Source: Udeniomyces pyricola (lineage: Eukaryota; Basidiomycota; Tremellomycetes; Cystofilobasidiales; Mrakiaceae). From it: a stretch of DNA of 64,000 bases. Position numbers and translations under genes: made by a program. The notes beneath the pieces are model-generated. The model saw only the letters and a list, made by a program, of their open reading frames with translations, was not told where the DNA came from and ran no database searches. The stretch covers positions 186,001-250,000 of the forward strand of contig BCIK01000021.1 of NCBI GenBank assembly GCA_039545295.1, read 5' to 3'. Position 1 is the stretch's first letter. Every line of letters starts with the position of its first letter. Below are positions 50,801-61,967 of the stretch, in pieces.

Positions 50801-51517
50801 TCTCCTACATTTCCTTCATCTCTCCGCGGCCATCTTCCTCATTGACTGATGGTTCCCTGGATCTCTATTCTATCTTTTTCTTCCAATCGTGCCTCCTTTT
50901 TTTTTCTCTTCTTTTTTTTTACCCAGACGTTCCTACTTCGACACGTGTACTCCTCGACGCTGCAAACAGGGAAAGTCTCGCGAACTTCGGCGACGTTCCT
51001 TACCTTCCTTCTCTCGGCCCTCTGCCACGAGCTCGTCATGGCAGTTGTCTCAAAGAAGATTCGGCTGTATCTGTTCAGTTTGCAGATGGCTCAGTTGCCC
51101 CTGATCGGTGCGTACACGATGTTGGTTCTTGGTGACTGCCTCTTTGCCGAGAGAGGTCGGGCCCAGGTGATAATTGGAACGCAATCATAACTGATCTCTA
51201 GCGCGTTTTATGTCATATTATCAACCCGTGCCTCTGTCTTTCTTTTCCTTTTGTTTTACCAGCTCTCGGCCGCCTTCCTATCATCCAAAAGAACAAGGCC
51301 TTGGGTAACATTGTCTTTTGGTTGGGCCTCATGTCGGGCTTCCCGCTTCTGGCAATCGCCTACGTTCGTATCCCCTTCTCGACACTTTTGGCCTTTGATC
51401 CTTTCACGCGGATGGTTGTGCTGGAAAAGGTGATGCTGACCTAATACTGACTTTTATCCGCATTTTGTTCTGATCTTCCTTGACCTAAATAACCAACATT
51501 TATAGCTCATGTACTAA
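47823..51517 (+). CDS. ARE2: sterol O-acyltransferase (ACAT/Are, MBOAT family)
   Basis: Thirteen exons in phase: 47823-47833, 48148-48329, 48475-48653, 48729-48798, 48889-49180, about 49288-49358, 49451-50135, 50223-50308, 50393-50493, 50654-50773, 50927-51107, 51263-51429 and 51506-51517, in total 2157 nt and 718 residues. The N-terminal 190 residues are hydrophilic. Family motifs are FRGFYTLFWIAMFL, HSYCAHNGALA, YVLEKTLATMGTF, the acyltransferase signature FYQDWWNS and the active-site His region SALCHELVMAVV. The enzyme makes sterol esters in the ER from sterol and acyl-CoA for storage in lipid droplets. A 150-residue Ser/Pro/Glu-rich insert lies between the Y-C-A-H segment and LISQLASNVDAM. 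The 314-nt first intron follows an 11-nt first exon (MPSS). The exon 2/3 join uses GTACTG; a nearby GTGAGT donor at 48388 gives the wrong phase. The protein ends LEK-LMY. Confidence 0.93.
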
Positions 51518-52486
51518 GTCACATGGCATGGACCTTTACTCATTCATCTTCCACCTCCTCCGACCATCCCGGTCTTCGTTCCTCTTTCTTTCTTCCTCAT
51601 CGCTCTCCGCTCTCCTCCTCCGTGTTTCTCCCATCCATCCGCGTTCTCATCATTCGCTTCCTCTCCGTTCTGTCCCGTCGTAAAATTGCTTCCTTGCTCT
51701 CCGTCCTTCCTCTCTCCCGGCTTTTCTTTTTCTCTCTCTCGCACGCATCTAAGATATATTCATCGTATTCCCCGCACCATTTGCACGCACCTCGTACCCA
51801 CCCTGCTCAAACACATCCATCTATCCATCTATCCATCCATCCCGCGCTCTTGTTACGCACTCCTCTCTCTCAGAGTACTCACTCTTCTTGATTCTTAGTT
51901 TGTTTCTTCGCCTTCCCTCAATTCCCAATGTGTTTTTTTTTGTCTTGCCATTCTTTTGTCTTTCTACTTTGGAAGGAAGGTTTCGCCTATCTTGCTTGCA
52001 GCCCACTTTGCTCGAATGTCCATCTCGTTTAGAAGCACAGAAAAAAAGAAGAAGAAAAAAACGCAACTTCACTCGTCTTACCTCAGCGCACTTGTTCCAT
52101 CGACGACTTGGAACTGCGAGTAGACATGTTGTCATGTCATCTGGGCCTTTTTGTTCGTCCATGCTTGTTGACGTTAAGCCTGGTCCTCGCAGGTCTGCAT
52201 CTCGATTCGCAGTCGCGTGTAGAAAGCGACGCGATGTACTCTCATTTCCACCATCAACACTCCCCCCCCCCCTCCCCCCTGTAAGAGTTCTCCTCCTTCT
52301 CCTCATATTGATACCCTCTCCATGATCCTCCACTATATCATCTCTAAGTTCTTATACGCCGATTTCTTCCAGCAAGCCACCCAGCCGTCCTCCGAATCTC
52401 TCAACCCCCTCAGATCATCCGTCCGCGGAGACCCGCCGGATGCAACCCCTCATGACAACATAGGCGAACCGGATTCAGGACCGGGT
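51518..52486. other. intergenic between convergent genes
   Basis: Pyrimidine-rich on the plus strand (51530-51900), with a C-run at 52261-52270. Frames here are short and overlapping and have no supporting motif. Confidence 0.5.
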
Positions 52487-53317
52487 CTATGGAGCATGCT
52501 CATTCAAAGGGTGAATCGACGGTTGTTGATGAATCCCTCCGCCTCCTCCTCCATGATGCAGATAATGCAGTGGATGACGGGGAATAGAAAGGTGAGGGGA
52601 ATGATGATGATGATGATCGTGATACGTCGATGAGAATATAGGATAGTGATGGGTATACAGGTCTTGGGCGATCCCATCGTCACCACCTGAACCTTCGCCA
52701 ACGGTATGCTGCCTCCCTCGAGATGGGAGGTTTGGATGAGATGACAATATTGAGGGTAACTGTGAGATCGAATACTCGTCGACGTCTTCTTCTCCTTCTT
52801 CTTCCTCGTCTACCGCCCTGAAGTAAACCTCAATGTCCTCATCATCGTCATCGTCGTTGTCGGAAGCGTAATACGTCGGGGTGTACGTTTGATTGACCGG
52901 GTTGAATCGAGAAACCGACCATTCCGCCGAGGTCAATTCCCGTTCTTCAATCATCGATCCTTCTCCCTCTTCTTCCTCTTCCCCCGCTTCGAAAGCCCGA
53001 TCACGAGCCAGTTGTAACCGCCGTTCCAATCCCTGCTGATGGTGATGCATATGAAGAAACGAGGCTTCTTGGCGCCGGCTTGTGGAGTCTAAGCTAAGAG
53101 GAGACTGGGTCGTTGTCGTCTCTAGGTCATGATGAGCCGGGAAGGACGTCGGAGGTTTATAGGAAGGATCCAGTTGGTTCCGATGAGCTTGATGAGGATG
53201 GGAAGGAAGCCAAGAAGAAAGAGAAGAAGAAGCGGAGGGATAGTGGTAGGGATGAGGGTAGGGATCCAAGTTGGACGACGTGTACGAGGCAAGGTAGGAA
53301 CGAGTGGGTTTGCCCAT
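52487..53317 (-). CDS. hypothetical acidic, His-rich protein
   Basis: One uninterrupted 276-codon frame runs from ATG 53317 to the stop at 52487. It starts MGKPTRSYLASYTSS, followed by a Tyr/Pro/His-rich part, a short helix (LERRLQLARDRAFEAGEEEE), a more ordered core (LTSAEWSVSRFNPVNQTYTPTYYAS), an acidic run (DNDDDDDEDIEVYFRAVDEEEEGEEDVD, quoted in two parts: DNDDDDDED and DEEEEGEEDVD) and a His-rich end (YHDHHHHHSPHLS, then LHHGGGGGGIHQQ). No domain is recognised. A single exon is unusual in this window, and a frame this long in a low-complexity region could arise by chance, so I hold it at moderate confidence. The acidic and His clusters could bind metal or basic partners. Confidence 0.5.
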   Translation of the reverse strand: MGKPTRSYLASYTSSNLDPYPHPYHYPSASSSLSSWLPSHPHQAHRNQLDPSYKPPTSFPAHHDLETTTTQSPLSLDSTSRRQEASFLHMHHHQQGLERRLQLARDRAFEAGEEEEEGEGSMIEERELTSAEWSVSRFNPVNQTYTPTYYASDNDDDDDEDIEVYFRAVDEEEEGEEDVDEYSISQLPSILSSHPNLPSRGRQHTVGEGSGGDDGIAQDLYTHHYPIFSSTYHDHHHHHSPHLSIPRHPLHYLHHGGGGGGIHQQPSIHPLNEHAP

Positions 53318-54623
53318 GGTTGAATGATGGATCGATGATGAGAAGTGGAAGAACAGATCCTAGAGCTTAAAAATAAGAGGACAAGGTATGTGGGAAGGGA
53401 GAGGGGGGGAGGGGGGAGGAATTGTTGAGGAGGATACGAGTGATGGCGTGTAGCTGTCCGTCGAAGGGCGGAAAGGGGAACGTGGTGTTACAAAAGAGCA
53501 AAGAAAGCAAAACAACCATATGAGTCAGCAACAACGCCAGCAAGACCAAGTGCGTGCTTTACGGTGTGAGTTGACGAGGGTGGAATGGTTTACCTGGAAG
53601 GAAGGATGGAAAAGGGGACCTGCAAGGGACACCAAAGGAAAGTATATAACTAGGTGGTGTGGCAGTGGACGTGGGGGGGCTCGTCCGGATCGGTCGGGAC
53701 CGTCCGCTGTCATTTGACATTTAATGATAATAATTATTCCGATCACGCCGTGCCCGTGCCCACTAGTGGTACAACCTGCTACAGCTCAACCGGCCCGGTC
53801 CGATCATAGCTTGCCATATTGTACACAAAACATCCACCATCTGCACGTCCATCTTGCTTGTCATCAGTCGATTCATACACATACAACCACAGCAACGTCT
53901 ATTCATCGCCAGCAGCGAGACTTCCACGTCAAAGGCATCCGTTGGAGCATCCGCCTATTGCTACAATCGATCGATTGATCATCATGATCGAGCACCGGGC
54001 CGACCCTCATAAGGGCAAAAATGAGAAGACTGAGAAAAGAAAAAGAAGAAGAAAAAAACAACAACAACAACCCAAGCCAACGGAAGAACCAAAAAGGATG
54101 AAGCACAAATAACAAGCGTATCCTAAACGAAGGTCGAATTGGGAGGCAGAAAAATAGGGAAGGGGTGAGAGGGGGGGAGGAGGGTGTTTGTTACGTAGGT
54201 AATTAAAGAAGTATGTTGGGTAGGCCGGGCCAGAAAGGCAAAGTCGACCAAGGGACGTCATGTGAAAATTTCGATGGGGGTCATGCTGAGGGAAGAATGA
54301 TATATATGTGTGTGTGTGGTCGTGATGATGATAGTACGTAAGTGTGGGAGTGTGTGTGTGCGGATGTGTCAGAGAGTCGGGGGTTGTCAAAGTGTGGAAG
54401 CTGGATGGTGAAGAATGAAACACGAGACCAAAGCAGAGAGAGAAAGAGCAGACAAGTCATGCATCAAGGCAAAGAAACAAGGGCGAGGAAAATAACAAGG
54501 TCACGAGATTACAAAAAGGGAAAGGAAGAAAGAGGCAGCAGTGCGTCGATGGGACAGAGAACCACAACAAACAGACAGACAAGACCAAACCGAGTGGCAA
54601 AGCATTTTCCTTGCGCCTGATGG
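53318..54623. other. intergenic, TG repeats
   Basis: About 1.3 kb with a TG/TGTG stretch (about 54306-54362), purine-rich A/G sequence at 54020-54080 and 54420-54530, and no supported gene. Confidence 0.5.
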
Positions 54624-57600
54624 TTACGTCGTGTGGTTTATGACCCTGTCGGCTTCGTCCTCTATCTTCAGTCGTTCCGAAGGGGCAGGTGAGACAGGTT
54701 GAGTCGGGATGGGTGTCATGACAGCACTACTCATTTCCCTCACTGGTGTCAACCCGCCAATGTTACTACTCGTCAACCCCGCGTCGGCCCATTTGGAGCT
54801 GGCGCTCTGGGACGGCACGACTGGCGGAAGCTCAGGTTCATCATCGGCAAGGGCGGATTCATCATCCAGGGTGGGTGCGTGGCCCCCTGTAACATGTGCC
54901 GCGGTTGGGAAGAATGGTTGAGGTACTGGCGGACGGACACGACCGCCACCATTGGAAAAGGAGGAAGCCCGACGATGGCTCCCGGTCGTCGTAGCTGTAT
55001 GAGGAAATTCTGAGCCAGCGAAGGAGTTTATGCTAGTACGAGGAGAGAAAGAAGGACCAAGAATTGGGAGGAGAGGAGAAAAGAAAATGATGAAAAAGAA
55101 CCAAGATTAGATGACCAAAACGGCATCAATCAGCTTCGGTTCCAACACAGCCAAATTAGCAGAGCTGGTCATATCAAGCTTTCAACGAGGGACACTCACC
55201 TTTCCCTTCTCGATCTTCGCATCCGTTCCTCTTCGAGTACTTCGACATCTTGCTCTTCGAATTCGTTTGGTAGCATGACTGCTCGGTCGATCGCAACTGG
55301 AAGCCCTCGGTGGCGGCCTCGGATCATGACGATGCAGACGACCAGCTTGGAGAGGACAGAGAACCCGCCAGAGAGGGAGTAATTATCCTATCGATGGACG
55401 ATGTAAGGAGGAACCAGTATTGGTCAACGAACAGTCCAGACCAGCGAGTATGAAGGAGTGAACGTCTCAACAAAACAGCCACTCACGTAAGCCAGTCCGA
55501 GCGACAGTCCGACCGTTCCATATGCCGAGACGAGCTCAAAAATGATACTGAAGATGTTGAAGTAACTCTCATTGGCGACGTTATTGAGCTGACTGCGCTC
55601 AATGATGCACAGCAACCACAGTGCGAGGCCGAGCCACCAAATGTCGAAAGCGAGTTGACGTCGGGCGTGAAAGGCAATGTACCGGGACCAGCCGACGACC
55701 TTACCCCCGGGTTGACCTTCGACATCCTCTTCTTCCTCATCGTCATCATCGTTAAAAACGCCAAGAGAACGTTCTTCGTAGACGTTGGTCGCTCGCACGG
55801 ACATGGCAATCTACGACCCAAAGTCCAGATGACCGGTGAGTCACGACGAAACAAATACATTGTAACAAGAAACATGAAACGATGATGCAGGGTTGAAAAC
55901 GTCATACGTACGGGATAAACGGAGATGTACCTGTAGCGGAGAAAACAAACCAAATCAAAGTGAGCTCATTTCTAACCTCTTTGAACAACATCGAAAACAG
56001 TCTGAAACCGTTCAAGCCAAAACGTACATCATGATCGTATAAAGCACCTTGACGGCCGGAGCGAGTGCACCGATAGGGACGATGGCGAAACCTGCCGCTC
56101 GGACAGCCGCTGATTGGAGCATGCCGGCTGCGATTCGGGTTCCGACAGGGATCGCTTCGATGGCACTATTGAACATTATGCAAAGGGAATAAAGGAGAAG
56201 GGGGGGGGGGNGGGAGGGAGGAGGTTCACTCTGTCAGAACGGTGATCAAAAGTAAAAGTAGAGATGTCTTGGGACTGACGGAGTTCCGATATCGAGTACG
56301 AGAAACGAGACCCAGTCCGTCACCCTAGTGCGTGTACCAAAAGAGAAAAGAGAGCGTAATATCAGCAGATCATATAAAGATGGTGAATCAACGTCTCTTC
56401 TGAGCGGCATCAACTATATTGCCAGCCGCCAAACTCACGACATGACAATGATAACGATCAAGAGGAACATGGTCTGACGCGACGGAAAGAGATAAGTGTA
56501 ACATCGACGTGGGTGGTCGAGCAAGAACCGACACGTCTCGTGCAAACGCGACGTCTGTGGGCACACGCAAGCGAGACACCAGCTGTCGACAAACACAAAA
56601 GAAGAAGAGGTGCCAACGCACGCAATCAGAACCGATATCATCAGACATGAAACAACGAGGAGGAATGTAAAGAAAAGAAAGAAACGTACATGAAGAATCG
56701 GAGGAAGATGGGGTAGGCAGTGTTGCCTGCCAAGATGAGGAAGATGATGAACTGTTTAACGATGCAGGAAAGCGATGTCGCTAATCAGCCAAGTTCGACG
56801 AAATAGAGAGAGATATATGAGATAGTACGGGATTACAGGGACATGAGAAGAGTACATACAAAGATCATGACATACGCGTCCTGGAAGGGAAGCATGGACA
56901 AATCAACGAGAGACATGCCCGTGTTACTGAACGCCGAAACGGACTGAAATGCCGAGAACCTTTGAGACGAAAGGGAAACGCCGTACGGGCAAGCACAAAA
57001 TGACGTTAACAACGCAAACTTTTGTGACTTTTCGGTTGAGTCAGCTGTCGCACGGATGTACTTACCAGCCGATAGGGACCAGTCGAGGCTGAGCTTCAAA
57101 GACGGCATCGTAGCGGCCTTTTGCGCCAATGTACGGCCAGAAGACGATGAACATGGAGAGCTGTATACCGATGAAATACTATCGATATAAGAGAAGAGTA
57201 GCGTTTCAGCACGTCCGTCAAGGTAGGAATAGGTCGAAGAAATGGGAAAAGGAGCAAGAATCAGACACTCACGATAGGGACGATCCACGTCAAAACCTTG
57301 AGAGCTCGGTATTCAACACCGCCCAGCTCCTCGAGTTGATCGCTAGTCAAGTCCTTAAACTGACTGTTACGTCCGACAATGGCATCGAACGTGATGTAAG
57401 GCACCGGGACAGGCTGGCCGCCACCACCGACGGTTCCGGTCCCGCTTCGAGCGCTTGCGAAAGTGGCCGTCGGCTGGAGGGTCATCGTCCGCTGCAGTTT
57501 CTCCTCCACCTTGGGGAAGAAGTACGCAAGTGCCAGACGAATAATCTCATGAGGCATGGGAAATCCGCCGAACCCAGACTTTTTGGTCTCGCGAAGACCA

Positions 57601-59944
57601 GTGCGGGCTGTAGAAGATCGAGGATACGCTCCTCCGCTGCCGACCGGACGCAGCGTGCCGGCGTTGGATCGCTGCGTCATGTGAGTCATAGCTGGGAGAG
57701 TGAGAGACATGATAAATCAGTCCAAGACCAAAGGTCGGGGGTAGTTTAAGTCGCGCTCAGATAAAGAGAAGTGAGGGAGCCGAAGGAATAGGATGTGACG
57801 AGGTACATACTTCGCTCGAACCCAATCCCATTGCTCTCATTCGCTCCGTTTCGTCGGCGATGGGCAGTATTGCCGACGAATTCAATCGTGCCAGTGCGAG
57901 GAAAGTGCTTGCTCTGCGGTTTCTCGCTCATTGGATGATGGTGGTGATTGGGCATAGACTGATCCGGATCAAAAGCAATCGTCTTGGAGCGAGCAAAGTT
58001 GTCTGAACCATACGAAGAGGAGGAAATGTGTCAGACTCGAAACACAGGTCAGCCGACTAGCATGCGAGTGAAGGACCATCAGGCCGACTCTAAGAGACGT
58101 ACCTGCGTGCTGATGACGGTCTGGCTCAGACGATCGGCGAAGTTGTGGGGGAGATGGTTCTTCGATTGAAGGTTTTCTGAACCAAAGCGATGAGGAAGTG
58201 AGAGCGAAGAAGCAGGAGGAAGGCAGATACCCTCATGAAGATCAGCAATAGTTGGCGGTGCGTCGCAATTTGGTTCTTCCGCAAAGTTTGATCAGACAAG
58301 ACTCACGAGTCCACTGTCTCGGCACTGTGGTTAGTTCCATCTGGTATCTTCAAGTCGCCCGTGTCAACAGGGCTACTCGTCCTCTCGCCCATGTGAGGAT
58401 GGGCGCGGCTTCCATCGAACGACGGTCTTCCCGACTGGGTTCCCTCGTGCTCACTCGACGGTCGTCGATGTGGACTTGGCAACCTCTCAACCGCTACACC
58501 ACCCCTTTGACCAGCTGGATTGATGAGATACGCGTCGCCTTCGACCCGCTTAATCATGTCCGTGCTTAGCAAACCCCTTCCTGGCCCTCCCGCAAGCCTC
58601 TCCTTTTCCTTCCTCTCTCCCTTGAGTTTCTTCTCCTCCTTTTCCCGCAGAAGCCGTTCCATCTTTTCCCTCTCGCGCGAAGCTTTGACTTGCTTGCGGC
58701 GTTCCAGCTCCTGAGCACGAACCTCGGCCTCGGCCTCGCGGGTCATAGTTCGGGGCGTACCACCAAAAACGTTGGGCAAGCGACTTCGAAGGCGGGCGAT
58801 ATAGCTGGAAGATGTGTCCGAGGTAGCTGTTGGGGTGTTGGAGAGGTTCAAGAGGTTTGATGGACGGACGCCGCTCACTGAGAAGAATGAGGGCCGACGA
58901 GCCCGGCCCTGCGCTTCCTCTGCGTCGCGTTGGCGTTTCTGTTGCGACTCGATAACGTGCTTGAATTTGAGTCGAAAGAAGTGACGCCGAACGAGAATCA
59001 TGATGATGCTGACGCTGACCTGTGATGTACGAACAGTCAGTCAAGTAATCAGTCTCAAGTGAAAGCAAATAAGAAAGGAAAGGAGAAGTTGATCCACAGA
59101 TGTGGCAACACTCACTGGGCTACCACAGACCATGAGGATAAACAGGATAGCTTGCTGCCAGCCTGTACAAGTACTCAGGTTGATGGTTGCTAATCCACAG
59201 ACACTGTATGCCAAATGCCACAGATCGAAAGGGATGGAGAAAAGCCAAGTACAGCATGAAGTGTGAGTTTGGACTTGCGCCATAAGTCAGGGCTGACGCA
59301 ACCAGACTGACCAAAAGGCCGAGACACAGTTGAAGAGACAGTCGATGTAGTCGATATGAAACTCTCCGTTTGACGCATAGAATATACCAGAGAACACCTG
59401 CGAGGCGGGACAAGAGATCGTTTGAAGGGGAAGGGGGTGGGGGGCAGGGCAAGGTCAGGAGCTGTCCGATGGTGAGCCTAAAGCCCGAGGATGTGTCAGA
59501 TCGACAGGACGCACGAGTGGAATCTGAGATGAACAGATAAGGACAGCAATCCGTCAGCTACAGGATCATAGCGATCTATCAGCAGCAGTCTTCTTCGGGG
59601 AGGCAGGATGTACTGACAAAGGTGAAGCACAGCAAATGAATCCTACGAGGAGAGAGGAGGAAGGCGCGTGAAGGCGTCTCGGATTCAGCCAACGGGTTCA
59701 ACGGTATATCGATGCTCCAACTCTCCTGGCCCCAGCTCTTGGTCAGACCAAGGCAATCATGTTAGCTTAGCCCTCACCTGTAGAAATTGAGGCTAGACTT
59801 GAAGACTTCGAGGCATTTCTTCGCGAACGAGGCAGGAAGAAGGTAAGACGGACGACGCCGGGGAAAAGAGGAGGATTCATCCGAGTCGGTCGGTGAGTCG
59901 GTTGGCTTGATGGTTCGCCCAGCAGGCCGCAGAGGTACGGGCAT
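54624..59944 (-). CDS. TRK1: Trk-type high-affinity potassium transporter
   Basis: A many-exon gene. Exon 1 (59944 to about 59782) starts MPVPLRPAGRTIKP and contains FKSSLNFYR; it splices to IHLLCFTF, IPL and VFSGIFYASNGEFHIDYID. The four pore loops of the Trk family can be found in order: CVCGLATINLS, VSAFSNTGMSL, LQSAAVRAAGFAIV and VSAYGTVGLSLG. Between the first membrane pair and the second lies a large charged cytosolic loop (about 58990-57300: coiled coil EREKMERLLREKEEKKLKG, basic and Ser-rich parts, PHEIIRLALAYFFP). After loop 4 come a helix (GGFSVLSKLVVCIVMIRGRHRGLP) and a Ser/Pro-rich tail ending at TAA 54624. Trk1 takes up potassium at the plasma membrane and its long loop is regulatory. 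In loop 1 the filter Gly is kept but the two flanking residues are Cys. An intron near 56205 holds a C-run with one N. Confidence 0.92.
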
Positions 59945-60883
59945 TCGTGAAGAGGTCAAGAGAACGCAACGCGTAGACGATACGATCTAGTGAACGTGGA
60001 TTGGAAGAACAGAGGCGAGGAGAGGGCCGGGGGAGGAGGGGGGGGGGGTAAAGAGGGATGGTGAAGCTTGAAGGTCTGGATGATACTGATGATGATCTGG
60101 TGAGGCGCGGTTTGGCAGTCTGAATGCACGTTAATGATTTAGCTCGTAACTGAGACAGCCCGTACTGATGATTGCGAGTTGTCCCCTCAGCCCATGAGCA
60201 TGTCCTGTTCAAAAGGCACCATCAGGTTATGACCAGGTATGTACCGTCCCGTATACCCAAATAGATTTATCTGTCTGGCAAGCACAGAAGGATATTTCAG
60301 TAAAATAGAGCAACAACCTTGCACGTGTCGACGCTTGCTCCCCGCCTTGAAGTTCCGCCTGTGGTATTATATTACTCTGACGTTCTCCTCTCGGCCCGCC
60401 CAGCGCCCAGCAGCTTCGACTCACCATCCTTTCCCCTGCGTCGACACCGCCCGGTCTATGAAAGTGCTCGACTGTCTGTATGGCACCTCATTCCTTTGTA
60501 GACACAACTTGTCTTCCAGTGTTCATCGTGATCATCTCTTGTGCTGCGCGTACAGTCAGCCTTACCCCCCAGAAAGCCCCACTTAGATCGCCAATCATCC
60601 ATTGTTTCCATCCAGTTCCATCAGTCCGCAACAGTCTTCCATTGACGCCTACGCCTTGCCCGTCGAAGCTTCGACCACACCTCTCTTTCTCTCTGACTCT
60701 TTCCTGAAGCTTCAAGGCTAATTCTCCTTACGCACGACTCTTCCTACCAACCATCAACTTCTCGGTAGCTCACCCAACCGTCGCAACACCTAGATCCACT
60801 TAATTCCACCACCCAACCACCCTCGACTCCCGCCTTTCTTTGTCACTGTCATCTCACATACATCGTACAGACAGCCACCTATC
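59945..60883. promoter_or_regulatory. divergent promoter, TRK1 / 60884 gene
   Basis: About 940 bp. On the TRK1 side a C-run (gene strand) lies at about 60039-60047. On the other side the 150 bp before 60884 are C/T-rich, a usual feature of fungal start regions. No TATA box is clear on either side. Confidence 0.45.
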
Positions 60884-61714
60884 ATGTCCCACGTAAGTAC
60901 CGTATCTCGCTTTTGTTTAACCTCTACTCTGGTTCCGAGTGTTGTTCTGACCCACTTGACCTTGTCCCGTGCTCATCTACTCTAGAATCTTACCCCTACC
61001 TCGCCTTCTCAGACCCCTACTCTTCCATCGGTCGCCCCTATCCCATTGAACCCGCTTGCGGCCGCGCCGACCGACTGCATCCAGCTTCAACTGGCAGCCA
61101 TCGAGGCACGGTTAACCGAGGAATTTGCCCTCTCGCTCGCCAAAGCCAAACGTGAGATGGAACGAAACCTCAAAGCAGAGATCAAGAAAGCTGTCAAGAG
61201 GGAGCTCGCCGCCGCCGGCCATACGTCCGCTGCCAAAGACGCTAAGGAGGCCCGGGAGGCGGCTAAGGGGGCCAAGATGGCAGCTCTAGCGTCGAGTAGC
61301 GAGGAGGACAAGGATCAGCCACAGCAGCAGGGAAGGTGGCCGAAGACGAGCGGCAAGATCGGAGACTCGTTCGCTGCTTACAAGCTCAAAAAGCGGGGTG
61401 GATTCGCTACGGGTGGGGGGAGTATCTCCAGGCGAGGCAAGGAGAAGAGGGGATTTGTGCCGGCGAAGCAGGTAGCGGCCTCAACCAACATGTTCGCTGC
61501 CCTTGAGCAGGAGGAATCCGGAGGGGCTGGTGGAGAAGCGGGAGATGAGGAGGAGCTTCAAGAGAAGGAAGCGCCAAAGGAGAGGAAGAAGCTTGTTCTT
61601 GCTCCGAGGTCGAAGCCCAAGGACGAGAGTGAGGTTGCCAAGGAGCACAAGGGAGACGACGGAATTGCAAGGGAGAGTGTCGTTGCTGCCGGGCAGTCAT
61701 TGACCGAACCGTAA
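60884..61714 (+). CDS. charged coiled-coil protein, unknown
   Basis: Two exons, 60884-60892 (ATG TCC CAC) and 60986-61714, give 738 nt and 245 residues. After a Pro/Thr-rich start a coiled coil covers about residues 35-75 (LAAIEARLTEEFALSLAKAK, REMERNLKAEIKKAVKRELA), followed by an Ala/Lys-rich stretch, a basic core with conserved-looking blocks (GKIGDSFAAYKLKKRGGF, KRGFVPAKQVAASTNMFAAL) and an acidic/Lys-rich end. NMFAAL is reminiscent of short motifs in translation factors, but this is too weak to name a family. A GTAAGT donor begins 2 nt after the stop codon, so the message probably has a 3' UTR intron. Confidence 0.75.
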
Positions 61715-61716
61715 TG

Positions 61717-61805
61717 GTAAGTCAGATGCGGAAGGCCTGGTTGTGCGGGATGTGTTTCTCCATAGCTGACCACGTCTCTGGTTGACGTCTTCTTGCTCTT
61801 GACAG
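61717..61805 (+). other. predicted 3' UTR intron (a second at 61882-61967)
   Basis: GTAAGT at 61717, a TTGAC branch motif (TTGACGTC, near 61780) and the acceptor TTGACAG at 61805 form a standard 89-nt intron directly behind the stop. A second set, GTAAGT at 61882, CTGAC near 61925 and CTCTAG at 61967, forms an 86-nt intron. Neither lies within an open frame of the gene. Confidence 0.55.
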
Positions 61806-61967
61806 GGACCGTCAACATCATGATGTCTCCACTCCGGGCTAGACCTTAATGCATACGGCTCTCGTTTGCTATTCGCTTCGCGTAAGTTTCGTACAACCTA
61901 TGATTTGTTTACAACGTCGTCTCGCTGACTTTCTTGCCGTGATTCGCCTTGTACTTCGATACTCTAG

